Origin: Mycobacterium sp. GA-1841 | Lineage (GTDB): Bacteria > Actinomycetota > Actinomycetes > Mycobacteriales > Mycobacteriaceae | Reading direction: 5' to 3' | DNA length: 55,552 bases | NCBI RefSeq assembly: GCF_001954135.1 | Contig: NZ_MBEQ01000071.1 | Coordinates: forward strand, 1-55,552 | In this document: piece after piece, positions 30,635 to 38,533 of the stretch | Layout of the letters: the number at the start of each line of letters is the position of its first letter | Position numbering within the stretch: position 1 is the first letter of the stretch | Notes under the pieces: model-generated | What the model was told of the DNA's origin: nothing | Databases searched by the model: none | What the model saw: only the letters and a program-made list of their open reading frames with translations | Translations under genes and position numbers: made by a program

Positions 30635-32296
30635 TCAGTTGGTTGCCGTCATCTCCTCAATCACCCGATCGTGGGTGTGGACGAGGGGGGACCACAGCGG
30701 GTGCACTCGGTCGGGAATTACGATGTGCGCGCGCTGGCGCGCCCTGGTCAGGACGACGTAGAGCAGTCGCGACAGCGTCGGGTACGGGGGGCCCTCGTCG
30801 CCGTGGTACTCGTCGTCCTGCAACAGCAGGATCGTCGCGTCGGCCTCCCTTCCCTTGGTTTGATGCAGGTTCATGACCTGCAATGGGTGCGGTCGCAATC
30901 CCGCGTCGCCCACAAGCGCTGCATGTCGTGATCGCTCCAAATCTGCTTCGACTGCGCTGAAGGGCTCGCCGTCGCGGAGGCGCCGCAGGGCTGCACGTGT
31001 ACGACGTGCAGCTAGGGACCATGTCTCCTGGCCGCGGTGCGTTCCCAGACGCGCGTAGGCGTTCGCGACCACTTCGGCGAGCCCCTCTACGTCCAACGGG
31101 TTCGACGCCGCGAGAAGATCTCCCGTTACGTCCGCGAGTGCGCGTTCGAACGCGGAGTTCGTCCCCTGCACAATCTGTTTGACAAGCGGAGTGCGCGCCC
31201 GGTGGTTCGCTGCGACGAACACCGCGAAGGCCTGTCGGCCCGGAACGCCCTGCAGTGCGTAGCGGAGCATGGCTGCCTGCGCGTTGAGCGCCTCTCCGTA
31301 CGCCTCCGACAGGCCGACCTGCTCGTGCCGTACGCCGTTCTCGGTCAACACATCCGAGAGTTCCGTTGTCGCAGCGTTGGTGTGGGTGAAGACGCTCACG
31401 GTGTGCCGCGCCGAGCGTTCGGCGGCGATGATCTCCATAGCGGTCTGGTAGCGGTCCCCGGCCCCGCTCCGTGTAACGACGAGACGTTGGCTCGTCACGG
31501 CACCTATCAACGCCGGGTCGTTGAATCGGCGTTCGCGTGCTGCGTCAGCGGCCGCGGGTAGCACTCCCGTCGGGTCGCGGTGACTCGTCGCCGGCAGGTC
31601 GATGCCGATCGCGTCCGGAAGCAGCAAGGCCTCCGCCACCCGTCGCTCCGGGTCGATCCGCTTCATCTCGGCGTAGATGCACTGATTGACGTCGCCGAGC
31701 AAAATCCGGCGCGACATCGGGGCGATGGATTGCGTGAACCGCCACTCCTCATCGCTGGTGTCCTGAAACTCGTCACAGATCACCAACGGGTAGCGGCGTT
31801 GGTAGTACGCGGACACCGCGTCGTTGCCCAGGATGTCGAGTGCCAGCGGAATGAGCTGCGCATATCGGAGCCTGTCGGCGGCGGGCCCCTGCACCCGGTA
31901 CTCCGCTTCGGACTGGATCCGTAGCGGCGGAGGATGGCCGTACGCTGGTCCCCAGTCGGTCACGACGCGGAACGCGAATCCGTGAAAGGTGACGACGTCC
32001 ATGCGCGACAGCAGCGGGCCGACCACCGGACCGGCGCGCTCGACGACCTGAGTCACCGCGGTCCTGGAGAAGGACAGGAACAGCACCCTCGCCCGCGGTG
32101 GCAGCGGCGATGCCGCCTTGTCGATCAGCATCCTGCGACGACGCGCGTCCCGCGACGCGTCGTCGGCGCGGATGAGGGCCGCGGCGGCGGCCGCGGCTGT
32201 CGTCGTCTTGCCGGTACCGGCTCCGCCAAGCACTACGGTCACTGCCGCCGTCGACTCGATCACGTCGGTCTGCGTCCCGACGGGGTTGTAGGTCAC
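30635..32296 (-). CDS. UvrD/Rep-like superfamily 1 helicase of an OLD-helicase pair (GajB-like)
   Basis: A 553-aa SF1 helicase. Motif I is VLGGAGTGKTTTAA (residues 23-34). FLSFSRTAVTQVVERAG is motif Ia, VVTFHGFAFRV follows, and motif II is VICDEFQDTSDEEW (DEFQD about 175-179). Motif III reads RILLGDVNQCIYAEM, motif V LHQTKGREADATILL, and motif VI LLYVVLTRARQRAHIV. It is shorter than housekeeping UvrD, as expected for GajB-type partners. Its start overlaps the stop of the OLD-family nuclease gene by 4 bases (ATGA), the arrangement of Gabija and class 2 OLD systems, in which both proteins form an antiphage complex that degrades DNA. Confidence 0.88.
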   Translation of the reverse strand: MTYNPVGTQTDVIESTAAVTVVLGGAGTGKTTTAAAAAAALIRADDASRDARRRRMLIDKAASPLPPRARVLFLSFSRTAVTQVVERAGPVVGPLLSRMDVVTFHGFAFRVVTDWGPAYGHPPPLRIQSEAEYRVQGPAADRLRYAQLIPLALDILGNDAVSAYYQRRYPLVICDEFQDTSDEEWRFTQSIAPMSRRILLGDVNQCIYAEMKRIDPERRVAEALLLPDAIGIDLPATSHRDPTGVLPAAADAARERRFNDPALIGAVTSQRLVVTRSGAGDRYQTAMEIIAAERSARHTVSVFTHTNAATTELSDVLTENGVRHEQVGLSEAYGEALNAQAAMLRYALQGVPGRQAFAVFVAANHRARTPLVKQIVQGTNSAFERALADVTGDLLAASNPLDVEGLAEVVANAYARLGTHRGQETWSLAARRTRAALRRLRDGEPFSAVEADLERSRHAALVGDAGLRPHPLQVMNLHQTKGREADATILLLQDDEYHGDEGPPYPTLSRLLYVVLTRARQRAHIVIPDRVHPLWSPLVHTHDRVIEEMTATN

Positions 32297-34194
32297 TGCG
32301 CGGCTTTGGCGCTCGTCGCGGCGGGCGGCGACGACAAGTCGACACGGCTCGGCCCGCCGTAGGCGGGGTCCGCGACGCGGTTCACGGTCGTAAGGGCCTC
32401 TTCGATGACCGGAGGCAGCGCGCCCGAATTCTCGACCACGGCGTCCAGGAACTGCTCCTGCAGGCCCTTCTTGTGTAAAACCAGCGACACGGCGCTCGAC
32501 AACTCACTATCGGACCTGCCCAGGGACGGATCGGGAATCCCATAGGTTGGCAGCACGCCGGCGGCGGCGCGGAGATGGACTGCGTCGACTCCGGTCTGTA
32601 GTGCCTGCTCGATTGCGGTCTTGGGGGGGAGCCGAACGACGACGTCGCACGCGGCCTCGATATCGGCTAGTACGGTCGCCGAGGTCTTGTCCGGATCGCG
32701 GTCGATGAGCGCGATGACGCGGAAGCCAAAAGCACGCGCGAGATCCGCCACTCTCGGGATCTGACCCGTCCCGCCGCCGGAGCCATTGTCTGCCGACACA
32801 AGACGGACACCCACCGCCGCCAGCGGAGGCCGTGTGGTTCCGTAGTACCGGTCCGCTGCGGTGAAGGTCGTCAGATCGTGCGGGCCCTCCACGATCGCAA
32901 CCACCGGCGCCGTCAAGGCGGGCAGCAGCTGGGTGTGCACGAGGCGCCGCACCGCGATCTCCTTCTTGTCGACCGGCGCCGCAAGCCGATGATGACTCCG
33001 GACTCCACCGAGGCGCGCGAGTCGCACCAATTCGGCAGGGACGAACGCGCGTGCCACCTCCGGCCTGCGCGTGGACAACCACACCTGCGCGGCCGCGGCG
33101 CGCAGCGACGCGGCCAGATGCTCGGATGTGGCCGCGTCGAGGCCGTCACCGAAGTCGTCGCCGAGCACGACCGCGTGGTGGGTGGTGGTGGCGAGGAGCA
33201 GTGCCTCGGCCGCGGCCAGGACCGCCGACGTCGTCGATCCGTGGTTCGGCAGGCCCAGCAGTCCCGCGTCGTCGAGTTCGAGCGCAGGCTGCACGGTGCG
33301 CAGCAGAGCCGACAGCGAGCCGTCCTCAGGCTGGAACCGCACCGCCTCGGCGGTGATAGCCGTGTCGGCCAGACGCTGAGAGAGACCGCCGACCTGCAGG
33401 ACGTCATCGACGGTCGCCGAGATCGTGGGATGCGCCGCGAGTGTGGCCGTCGCGGCGGCCACCGACTGCTCGAGCGCGCGAAACGCTGCAGAGGCGCCCT
33501 CAGCGTCACGTTCGTCGACCAGGCGCCGCAGGACACCCTCCGCTCGTAACTGCAGCGGACGCTGTGCCGAGAGGACGATCACGGGCAAGGCGCGGCGCGT
33601 TGCAGCGGGCACCCTCGCGTACTGCGCTGCCGTGGGATCGCTGCGAGCCGGGTAGTACACCACGTGCTCGAGACCGTCGGTGACCGGATCGTAGATGACG
33701 CGATAGCACAGCCGCACTCCGAATGCCGCGTCGGGTGCTGCACTGCCGCTCCCGTCGATCTGGTCGTCGACATCTAACGGTTCGAGGAACCCATCGCATA
33801 ATTGCTCAAGCTCGGGGTCGAGGTCGACGAGGGTCACCTCGACTTCGGCGAACGGTGCCAGACCCGGTTCGTCCGCGGCGGTCGCCCCGGACGACCCCGA
33901 GGACGATGTCTTCGCGCTCGGCTGATCACCGGGCCGACCGTCCGGAACGGCGGGGTCGACGCCAGCGGTCTGCGCGGCATCAGCGGTCATCGAAGTCGTA
34001 CGCCGGTGCCGGCGGATGTCGGTGAGCAACGGCTGCACCCGGATGTAGGCCGGATCGAGCACTCTAGAGAGCGCAGCGATCACATCGCTGCGACCCGATC
34101 TGGGCACGCCCGCCAGCACCAGGTGCCCCTGCGGGCGAAGCTCCAGCTCTGGCCAACCACGGAAGTCCTTCAGTCGCAGGAGCGAGACGCGCAC
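32293..34194 (-). CDS. OLD-family ATPase/TOPRIM nuclease (GajA-like) with altered P-loop
   Basis: A 633-aa protein. Residues 1-60 start like an ABC-type SMC/RecF ATPase (SLLRLKDFRGWPELEL), but the P-loop reads GVPRSGRSD (29-37), with Arg35 where Lys is expected. Walker B is probably HAVVLGDDFGDGLD. The C-terminal TOPRIM domain keeps its metal ligands: E436 in AIVEGPHDL, and D498 and D500 in ALIDRDPD. This matches OLD nucleases, and GajA when next to a UvrD helicase. Residues 70-100 are a Ser/Gly-rich insertion. It is the first gene of a two-gene operon with the helicase. ATP use may be altered by the P-loop change. Confidence 0.83.
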   Translation of the reverse strand: MRVSLLRLKDFRGWPELELRPQGHLVLAGVPRSGRSDVIAALSRVLDPAYIRVQPLLTDIRRHRRTTSMTADAAQTAGVDPAVPDGRPGDQPSAKTSSSGSSGATAADEPGLAPFAEVEVTLVDLDPELEQLCDGFLEPLDVDDQIDGSGSAAPDAAFGVRLCYRVIYDPVTDGLEHVVYYPARSDPTAAQYARVPAATRRALPVIVLSAQRPLQLRAEGVLRRLVDERDAEGASAAFRALEQSVAAATATLAAHPTISATVDDVLQVGGLSQRLADTAITAEAVRFQPEDGSLSALLRTVQPALELDDAGLLGLPNHGSTTSAVLAAAEALLLATTTHHAVVLGDDFGDGLDAATSEHLAASLRAAAAQVWLSTRRPEVARAFVPAELVRLARLGGVRSHHRLAAPVDKKEIAVRRLVHTQLLPALTAPVVAIVEGPHDLTTFTAADRYYGTTRPPLAAVGVRLVSADNGSGGGTGQIPRVADLARAFGFRVIALIDRDPDKTSATVLADIEAACDVVVRLPPKTAIEQALQTGVDAVHLRAAAGVLPTYGIPDPSLGRSDSELSSAVSLVLHKKGLQEQFLDAVVENSGALPPVIEEALTTVNRVADPAYGGPSRVDLSSPPAATSAKAAQ

Positions 34195-34571
34195 ATTTCC
34201 CCTCTCGAAAGGCCGGAACCAGCCCGCACCATTTTAGTGACCTGCGCGACAATGAGACATCGACCAAGCGCTGACGGTGCCGTGAATCTCACGCCGGCTG
34301 CGTTCCGGTGGTCGCGGCGGCGGATCATCGCCGTCGGCGACAGCGGCCGTGGCGAGACGGTGGTGTTGCGCGCTGCAGATCGACGTCGGGCTCCTGGCAC
34401 AACCCGATTGATCGTCGATGGTGCCCGAAGCCGCATTGCTTTCGTGTGCAATGAGCAGGGAAAGGCGAAGGAACGACGATGGACCCTGTTCGAAAGTGGG
34501 GTGCCGGTGCCGTCGCGGCCGCTTATTGCCGGCCGGAACGCCCCGAAAGTTCCGCAGAGAACTGAATGTTG
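34195..34571. other. Intergenic stretch upstream of the OLD-helicase operon
   Basis: These 377 bases lie between the first ankyrin gene's stop and the OLD gene's start, both on the minus strand. The promoter of the OLD-helicase operon must be here. A plus-strand open frame from the ATG at about 34253 has a protein-like beginning (RPSADGAVNLTPAAFRWSRR), but it runs antisense through the ankyrin genes and I do not call it. Confidence 0.45.
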
Positions 34572-34997
34572 TTACTTGGCCTTCTGCTCTAGCAGGGCGA
34601 CCAGGTCCTCGGGGAAGCCCGCGAGCAACTTCGCCGACTTGAGCGGTGAGCTCTCATTCTCACTGCGGTTTGGGTCCGCACCGTGGTCAAGTAGGAGACG
34701 GATCATCGATCCGTCAGGGCAGTTCCGGCGCCGCTTGCGTACAGCGACCCATAGTGGTGTGTTGCCCCAGACGTTGATGGGATCGATGTTCGCGCCGTTG
34801 TCGAGCAGCGCCTTGGCGAAGTCGACGTTGCCGCGATCGGCCGCGATGTGTAACGGTGTCATGTCTTCGGGTCCGGGGGTGTTGATGTCGCTGCCGGTGG
34901 CGAGTTCGACACCGAATGCCGCGACGTCGTTGTCCATCACCGCGCGGTGGATCGGCTTGAGGGGGTCGATCTTGGGCGGGCGACCGCTACGAGCCAT
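34572..34997 (-). CDS. Ankyrin-repeat protein 1 (probable immunity protein)
   Basis: A 141-aa cytosolic protein with about three ankyrin repeats: DPLKPIHRAVMDNDVAAFGV, MTPLHIAADRGNVDFAKALLDNGANID (canonical TPLHxAA...LLxxGA) and TPLWVAVRKRR...IRLLLDHGADPN. Ankyrin proteins directly downstream of polymorphic toxin genes are commonly the immunity proteins. It is the last gene of the cassette, 21 bases after ankyrin gene 2, with which it shares an almost identical N-terminal 80 residues. Repeat 3 and the C-terminus differ (VRKRRRN versus IMKQSRT). Confidence 0.85.
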   Translation of the reverse strand: MARSGRPPKIDPLKPIHRAVMDNDVAAFGVELATGSDINTPGPEDMTPLHIAADRGNVDFAKALLDNGANIDPINVWGNTPLWVAVRKRRRNCPDGSMIRLLLDHGADPNRSENESSPLKSAKLLAGFPEDLVALLEQKAK

Positions 34998-35000
34998 AAG
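34759..35000. repeat. Direct repeat copy 1 (5' part of ankyrin gene 1)
   Basis: This 242-base stretch matches 35212-35453 with one difference that I can see by eye (TAACGG here, TAGCGG there). It runs from just after the start codon's upstream bases to codon 80. The sequence beyond it, coding for the C-terminal third, is clearly diverged between copies. It is a recent tandem duplication or a gene conversion limited to the 5' part. Confidence 0.9.
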
Positions 35001-35018
35001 AATGTGCTTCGACGAAGA

Positions 35019-35450
35019 TCAGGCCTGGTGCGCTTTCTGTTCGATCAGTTCGATGAGATCGTCGGGGAATCCGGCGATCCGGCGAATCATCACCAGGGGG
35101 GAGTTCTTGCCCTCGGTGCGGTTGGGGTCGGCGCCGCGGTCAAGGAGGAGGCGGATCATCGATCCATCGGGACATGTTCGGCTCTGCTTCATGATTGCCA
35201 TCCACAACGGGGTGTTGCCCCAGACGTTGATGGGATCGATGTTCGCGCCGTTGTCGAGCAGCGCCTTGGCGAAGTCGACGTTGCCGCGATCGGCCGCGAT
35301 GTGTAGCGGTGTCATGTCTTCGGGTCCGGGGGTGTTGATGTCGCTGCCGGTGGCGAGTTCGACACCGAATGCCGCGACGTCGTTGTCCATCACCGCGCGG
35401 TGGATCGGCTTGAGGGGGTCGATCTTGGGCGGGCGACCGCTACGAGCCAT
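35019..35450 (-). CDS. Ankyrin-repeat protein 2 (probable immunity protein)
   Basis: A 143-aa protein, a tandem paralogue of ankyrin protein 1. Residues 1-80 are the same in both, and the C-terminal third has diverged (RGADPNRTEGKNSPLVMIRRIAGFPDDLIELIEQ). The start codon overlaps the end of the upstream accessory-protein gene by 11 bases, so it belongs to the same operon as the GH-E toxin. It probably binds the toxin nuclease in the producing cell. A duplicated immunity gene may protect against a variant toxin of a rival strain; this is inference. Confidence 0.85.
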   Translation of the reverse strand: MARSGRPPKIDPLKPIHRAVMDNDVAAFGVELATGSDINTPGPEDMTPLHIAADRGNVDFAKALLDNGANIDPINVWGNTPLWMAIMKQSRTCPDGSMIRLLLDRGADPNRTEGKNSPLVMIRRIAGFPDDLIELIEQKAHQA

Positions 35451-35453
35451 AAG
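35212..35453. repeat. Direct repeat copy 2 (5' part of ankyrin gene 2)
   Basis: Partner of the repeat at 34759-35000, offset exactly 453 bases, which is the unit length of the tandem duplication including the short spacer. Confidence 0.9.
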
Positions 35454-36102
35454 GATGTGCCTCCGTTACTGGAATAGGGGTGGTGGGTGCATCGGCATTC
35501 ACGGTAGCTACCGCGGTGAGAAAGGCATCATGTAGGACGTCTGAGAGTTCGGTGATCCCATCACGTAGCCGGGCGCGAGCGTCGGCGCTGACGAATAGCC
35601 CGTGCAACACTAGCCAGGCATCGTTGGCTGTGCTGTCGCCCATAACGTAGGTGCTGTATTGCGCCCACATACGCCGTCCCGCGGCACTGAAGTAGCCGCT
35701 GCTGCGCACCGCGCACACTTGCCGCCACGCAGGCACAGTCAATGGGTGCGTCGTGAGCGACTCGGCGCCCAGTCCGCGCAAGGTGCAGTCGTTGCGTTCA
35801 GTGATGACGCCGCAGGGCGGGAAACCGGTGAATCGATAGACGCTGATGGTTTCGCAGCCGTCCCACCCGCCGTCGACGCGAGCGTCGGCGACGGCCGTCC
35901 TGGTGGGCCGGACAGGCGCGGTATCGAGTTGGACGACTTGCCACGTGTCCGGAACAGTCAACTGCCACAACCATTCCGGGGTCTCCTGCGGCGGGAGCAG
36001 CCTGAGGTCGGCGACATAGGGGACGATGGCGTCGACGACTGATTCCACCGTGATCAGTCGACGGTGGTCATTGTCGGGGTTCGCGGGTGGGTCGGTCATC
36101 AT
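35440..36102 (-). CDS. Accessory protein of the toxin cassette (possible LpqN/Mog1-like fold)
   Basis: A 220-aa soluble protein without signal peptide or membrane segment. LITVESVVDAIVPYVADLR, the WQVVQLDTAPVRP strand and YSTYVMGDSTANDAWLVLHG suggest an alpha/beta domain like the LpqN/Mog1/DcrB fold seen in accessory proteins of type VII secreted toxins. This fold guess is weak. ATG at 36102 overlaps the toxin stop (ATGATGA), so it is translationally coupled to the toxin; a second ATG lies at 36099. It could help target or stabilise the toxin, or be an additional immunity protein. The start is chosen by coupling; the frame is open upstream inside the toxin gene. Confidence 0.75.
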   Translation of the reverse strand: MMTDPPANPDNDHRRLITVESVVDAIVPYVADLRLLPPQETPEWLWQLTVPDTWQVVQLDTAPVRPTRTAVADARVDGGWDGCETISVYRFTGFPPCGVITERNDCTLRGLGAESLTTHPLTVPAWRQVCAVRSSGYFSAAGRRMWAQYSTYVMGDSTANDAWLVLHGLFVSADARARLRDGITELSDVLHDAFLTAVATVNADAPTTPIPVTEAHPYGS

Positions 36103-37784
36103 TTGAGCGGATAGACCAGTTCGCCGGCGAATTTGCCGAGGAGCGCGAGGAACGCGCCGATTCCCGCCACGACCCCAGCTCCTTTCCCGGCTTCCTCGGG
36201 CGTGATGTTCACGTCGGGCATGTGCACCGATATGTCGGGCGGAGTCCACCCCGGTGATGGAGCCGGCGGGGCAGGGGCGGGCAGGGCGTCGATATTGACG
36301 CCGATCGGACCACCCAAGGGATTGTGCGTGTATTCCCCGCCGCCCGCGCCGGTGAGCCACGGCGGCAGCGGTGGCGTCGGGGCGACAGGCGGAAGTCCCG
36401 GAATCGGCGAGTGATGGCTGCCATCGAACGAGGGCAAGGCGACGGGCGGATGGTTCAACACATTCGGCAGATTGGGCGGCAGTGAGATGCTTGGCGCCGA
36501 GGTGCTACCCGCCGCAGCGTTGGCACCGCCCAGCAGGCGCTCCGGCGTCCAGGCAGGATTTGGTGCGTAGGGGCGGTGGTCCTCGTTGGCGTGGCCGGAG
36601 TTCTCTGCCGGTGTTTCCAGCCGGAAGTGCTCGTGGCGATTCACAAAGTCGTTGAGTTCCTGTTGCGTCCAGCCCTCCTCGGCCGCTTGCCGCAATATTC
36701 TCCAGTTCTCGGAGCCAAAATCGTGTCCGAGGTGGAATCCTCCTTGAGCCGGGATGGTCATCGCCCCTGGCGTTCCCTCTGCGACACGCCTGCCCGTAGT
36801 CTCATCGACCCAGATCAACTCACCGGCAGCGTTGCGCGCCGCCGGGATCACATCACCGCTGACGTCTGACAGGAAGTCGCCTTCAGGCGTGCGGAGCGCA
36901 TCGGCAAAAACTCCCAGCCGCGTAGACAGCCGGATGTAGGGCCGATGCAGCTTCGACATGAAGTTGGCGGCGGTTTCTTCGGCCTGCGCGTAGGCGTCGT
37001 TCGCGTTCAGACCACGGTTGGACGCGACTACGAGGCCCTCGCGCAGTACGTTCTCCAGCTGTGCCGCTTCAGCCGCAGAAAGATCCTGTCCGTTGAGCAG
37101 ATCGCTAAGGGCCGCTTTGAGCTGGGCGTCCGACATCGGCCCCGACCCGTCGTTCGGCGCACCAACCACGGTCGGATGGTTGGGGTCTTCCTCAGTCTCG
37201 TGGTCGATGAGATACACCTGACCGTTGCCCTTGTCGCCCTCGCCGTCGAACCGGATCGCCTCCAGTTCAGCGGCTTTGGCTTCAAGCCGGTCGCCGACGA
37301 GCTTGTCCGCTTGCGCGAGTTGCTGGGCGGTCCATCGGATGTCCTCCGCATGCTCTGCGGCGGCTCTGTTCCGGTCGACGATCGTGGTGATGTCGTACTT
37401 GCGAGTGTCTGTGACTGACAAGTCTTCGGCGACGCGGAAATCGTCGTCTTCGGCGGCGGTGATCGCTTCCACGGCCTTGTCTTTGGCGGCCTTGATGTCG
37501 TGGCTGCCGTTCTCGGCGAGGTCAGCGGCTTCGCGCAGCACAGCGCCCTGACGACCGACCACCGCGAGGTCCGCGGTCACCCGGTCGAGTGCGGCGTCCT
37601 TTGCATTGCCCTCCCAGGTGGTACCGCCCGGCGAGGACACGTTCTGGCGGTGCAGGTCGAAGGCGCTCTCGCTCGCAGTGGCGGCCGTTCGCCAGATGCT
37701 GGCCGCCTCGGTGACGTGCGAGGTGCTCCACGCCTCGATCTCCGAGCGTGTGGAGATTGGGGCGGGAGCAGCCGCCGGACTCAC
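36099..37784 (-). CDS. Type VII secretion polymorphic toxin with GH-E (HNH/ENDO VII) nuclease
   Basis: A 561-aa secreted-toxin candidate. Residues about 10-170 are helical with a WxG turn (TTWEGNA, W57) like WXG100/ESX substrates. The toxin domain (about 335-402) reads GGFHLGHDFGSENWRILRQ (GH at 353-354), then HFRLETPAENSGHANE. This matches the GH-E HNH/endonuclease VII superfamily with its Gly-His-Glu residues, predicted to cut nucleic acid. Residues 405-530 are Pro-rich, and about 533-557 (GAGVVAGIGAFLALLG) is hydrophobic, so the nuclease is internal rather than at the C-terminus. The GTG start overlaps the stop of the EspC-like gene (GTGA). Accessory and ankyrin genes follow in the same operon. 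Confidence 0.82.
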   Translation of the reverse strand: MSPAAAPAPISTRSEIEAWSTSHVTEAASIWRTAATASESAFDLHRQNVSSPGGTTWEGNAKDAALDRVTADLAVVGRQGAVLREAADLAENGSHDIKAAKDKAVEAITAAEDDDFRVAEDLSVTDTRKYDITTIVDRNRAAAEHAEDIRWTAQQLAQADKLVGDRLEAKAAELEAIRFDGEGDKGNGQVYLIDHETEEDPNHPTVVGAPNDGSGPMSDAQLKAALSDLLNGQDLSAAEAAQLENVLREGLVVASNRGLNANDAYAQAEETAANFMSKLHRPYIRLSTRLGVFADALRTPEGDFLSDVSGDVIPAARNAAGELIWVDETTGRRVAEGTPGAMTIPAQGGFHLGHDFGSENWRILRQAAEEGWTQQELNDFVNRHEHFRLETPAENSGHANEDHRPYAPNPAWTPERLLGGANAAAGSTSAPSISLPPNLPNVLNHPPVALPSFDGSHHSPIPGLPPVAPTPPLPPWLTGAGGGEYTHNPLGGPIGVNIDALPAPAPPAPSPGWTPPDISVHMPDVNITPEEAGKGAGVVAGIGAFLALLGKFAGELVYPLK

Positions 37785-38059
37785 ACAGACACCGTGGTGA
37801 TGGCGTCGGACCCATCCGTGTCAGTGGTGTCGTACCGGGCGCCGCTCACGGACAAATCATCGGCCTGCCCGGTAATCCGGCTCGACTGCCGCTGACGTAC
37901 CGATGCCAGCGCCGCGTTGACTGCGGCCACCCCAGCACCACTCGGGTATGTGGAGCACGAATCACCGCCAGCCGCTGCTTTGAGAGTCGCGGACACGTCA
38001 TCGCTAGTGGCGGCCGCGATCCGCAGGCCACTTGCGTCGACTTCCAACCCGTTTGCCAC
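37781..38059 (-). CDS. EspC-like small ESX secretion partner
   Basis: A 92-aa helical protein whose beginning, GLEVDASGLRIAAATSDDVSATL, fits the EspC/ESX-associated family (xLxVDxxxLRxxAxxxxxxAxxL). A C-terminal YDTTD (Y76 to D80) fits the YxxxD/E type VII export signal. It would pair with the WXG-like N-terminal helices of the toxin encoded next and carry it to an ESX channel. It is the first gene of the operon; its promoter should lie at 38060-38200. Confidence 0.8.
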   Translation of the reverse strand: MANGLEVDASGLRIAAATSDDVSATLKAAAGGDSCSTYPSGAGVAAVNAALASVRQRQSSRITGQADDLSVSGARYDTTDTDGSDAITTVSV

Positions 38060-38217
38060 GTCATCCCCCCAACCACGACGTACATCCTCGCGTGAGGCTA
38101 CCGCACGGTTTACGCCTCCTTGGGCACGAGATTGCTCACGCGGACGCCGGAGCGACGAGTACGACGGTTCGGCACTTGAGGGGGAACCATTCGGGGGCTG
38201 GCAGCGTCTAAACCAGC

Positions 38218-38376
38218 GTGGATGTGTTATCAGAGGATCTGAGCGGGCCCGCTCTGCCGGACTGGGCCGAGACGTACCTGGCCCGGGAGCGTGACTGGCA
38301 TCGACTGCTACGAGCTAGCGGGATGGTGACGGCGGAGAACGCCGCTGAGGGCCTGCGACGGTGGATACGGTCCTGA
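38218..38376 (+). CDS. Possible small protein upstream of darT
   Basis: A 52-codon frame starting at GTG 38218 (VDVLSEDLSGPALPDWAET, ending RLLRASGMVTAENAAEGLRR). The composition looks like a real helical protein and the codon usage fits. No good ribosome-binding site and no family are seen. It is separated from darT by about 157 bases. Low confidence. Confidence 0.3.
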   Translation: MDVLSEDLSGPALPDWAETYLARERDWHRLLRASGMVTAENAAEGLRRWIRS

Positions 38377-38533
38377 CCTCAGTCGAACGCCAGTATCCAT
38401 GCGAACGGTGTGCGGAAGCGCTGACCGGCACCACCTCATCACCACCAATCGCGTATACCTCGCCGTGTCAGACCCAACCCCTACAGTCCGACTCAGCACA
38501 ACTGTCAGAAGGGGCACACGGCACAATCTGTGA

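Noticed and set aside
33802..35535. Long plus-strand open frame of 577 codons
   Set aside because: It is antisense to the OLD gene start and both ankyrin genes, and contains an internal duplication only because it mirrors the ankyrin repeat DNA.
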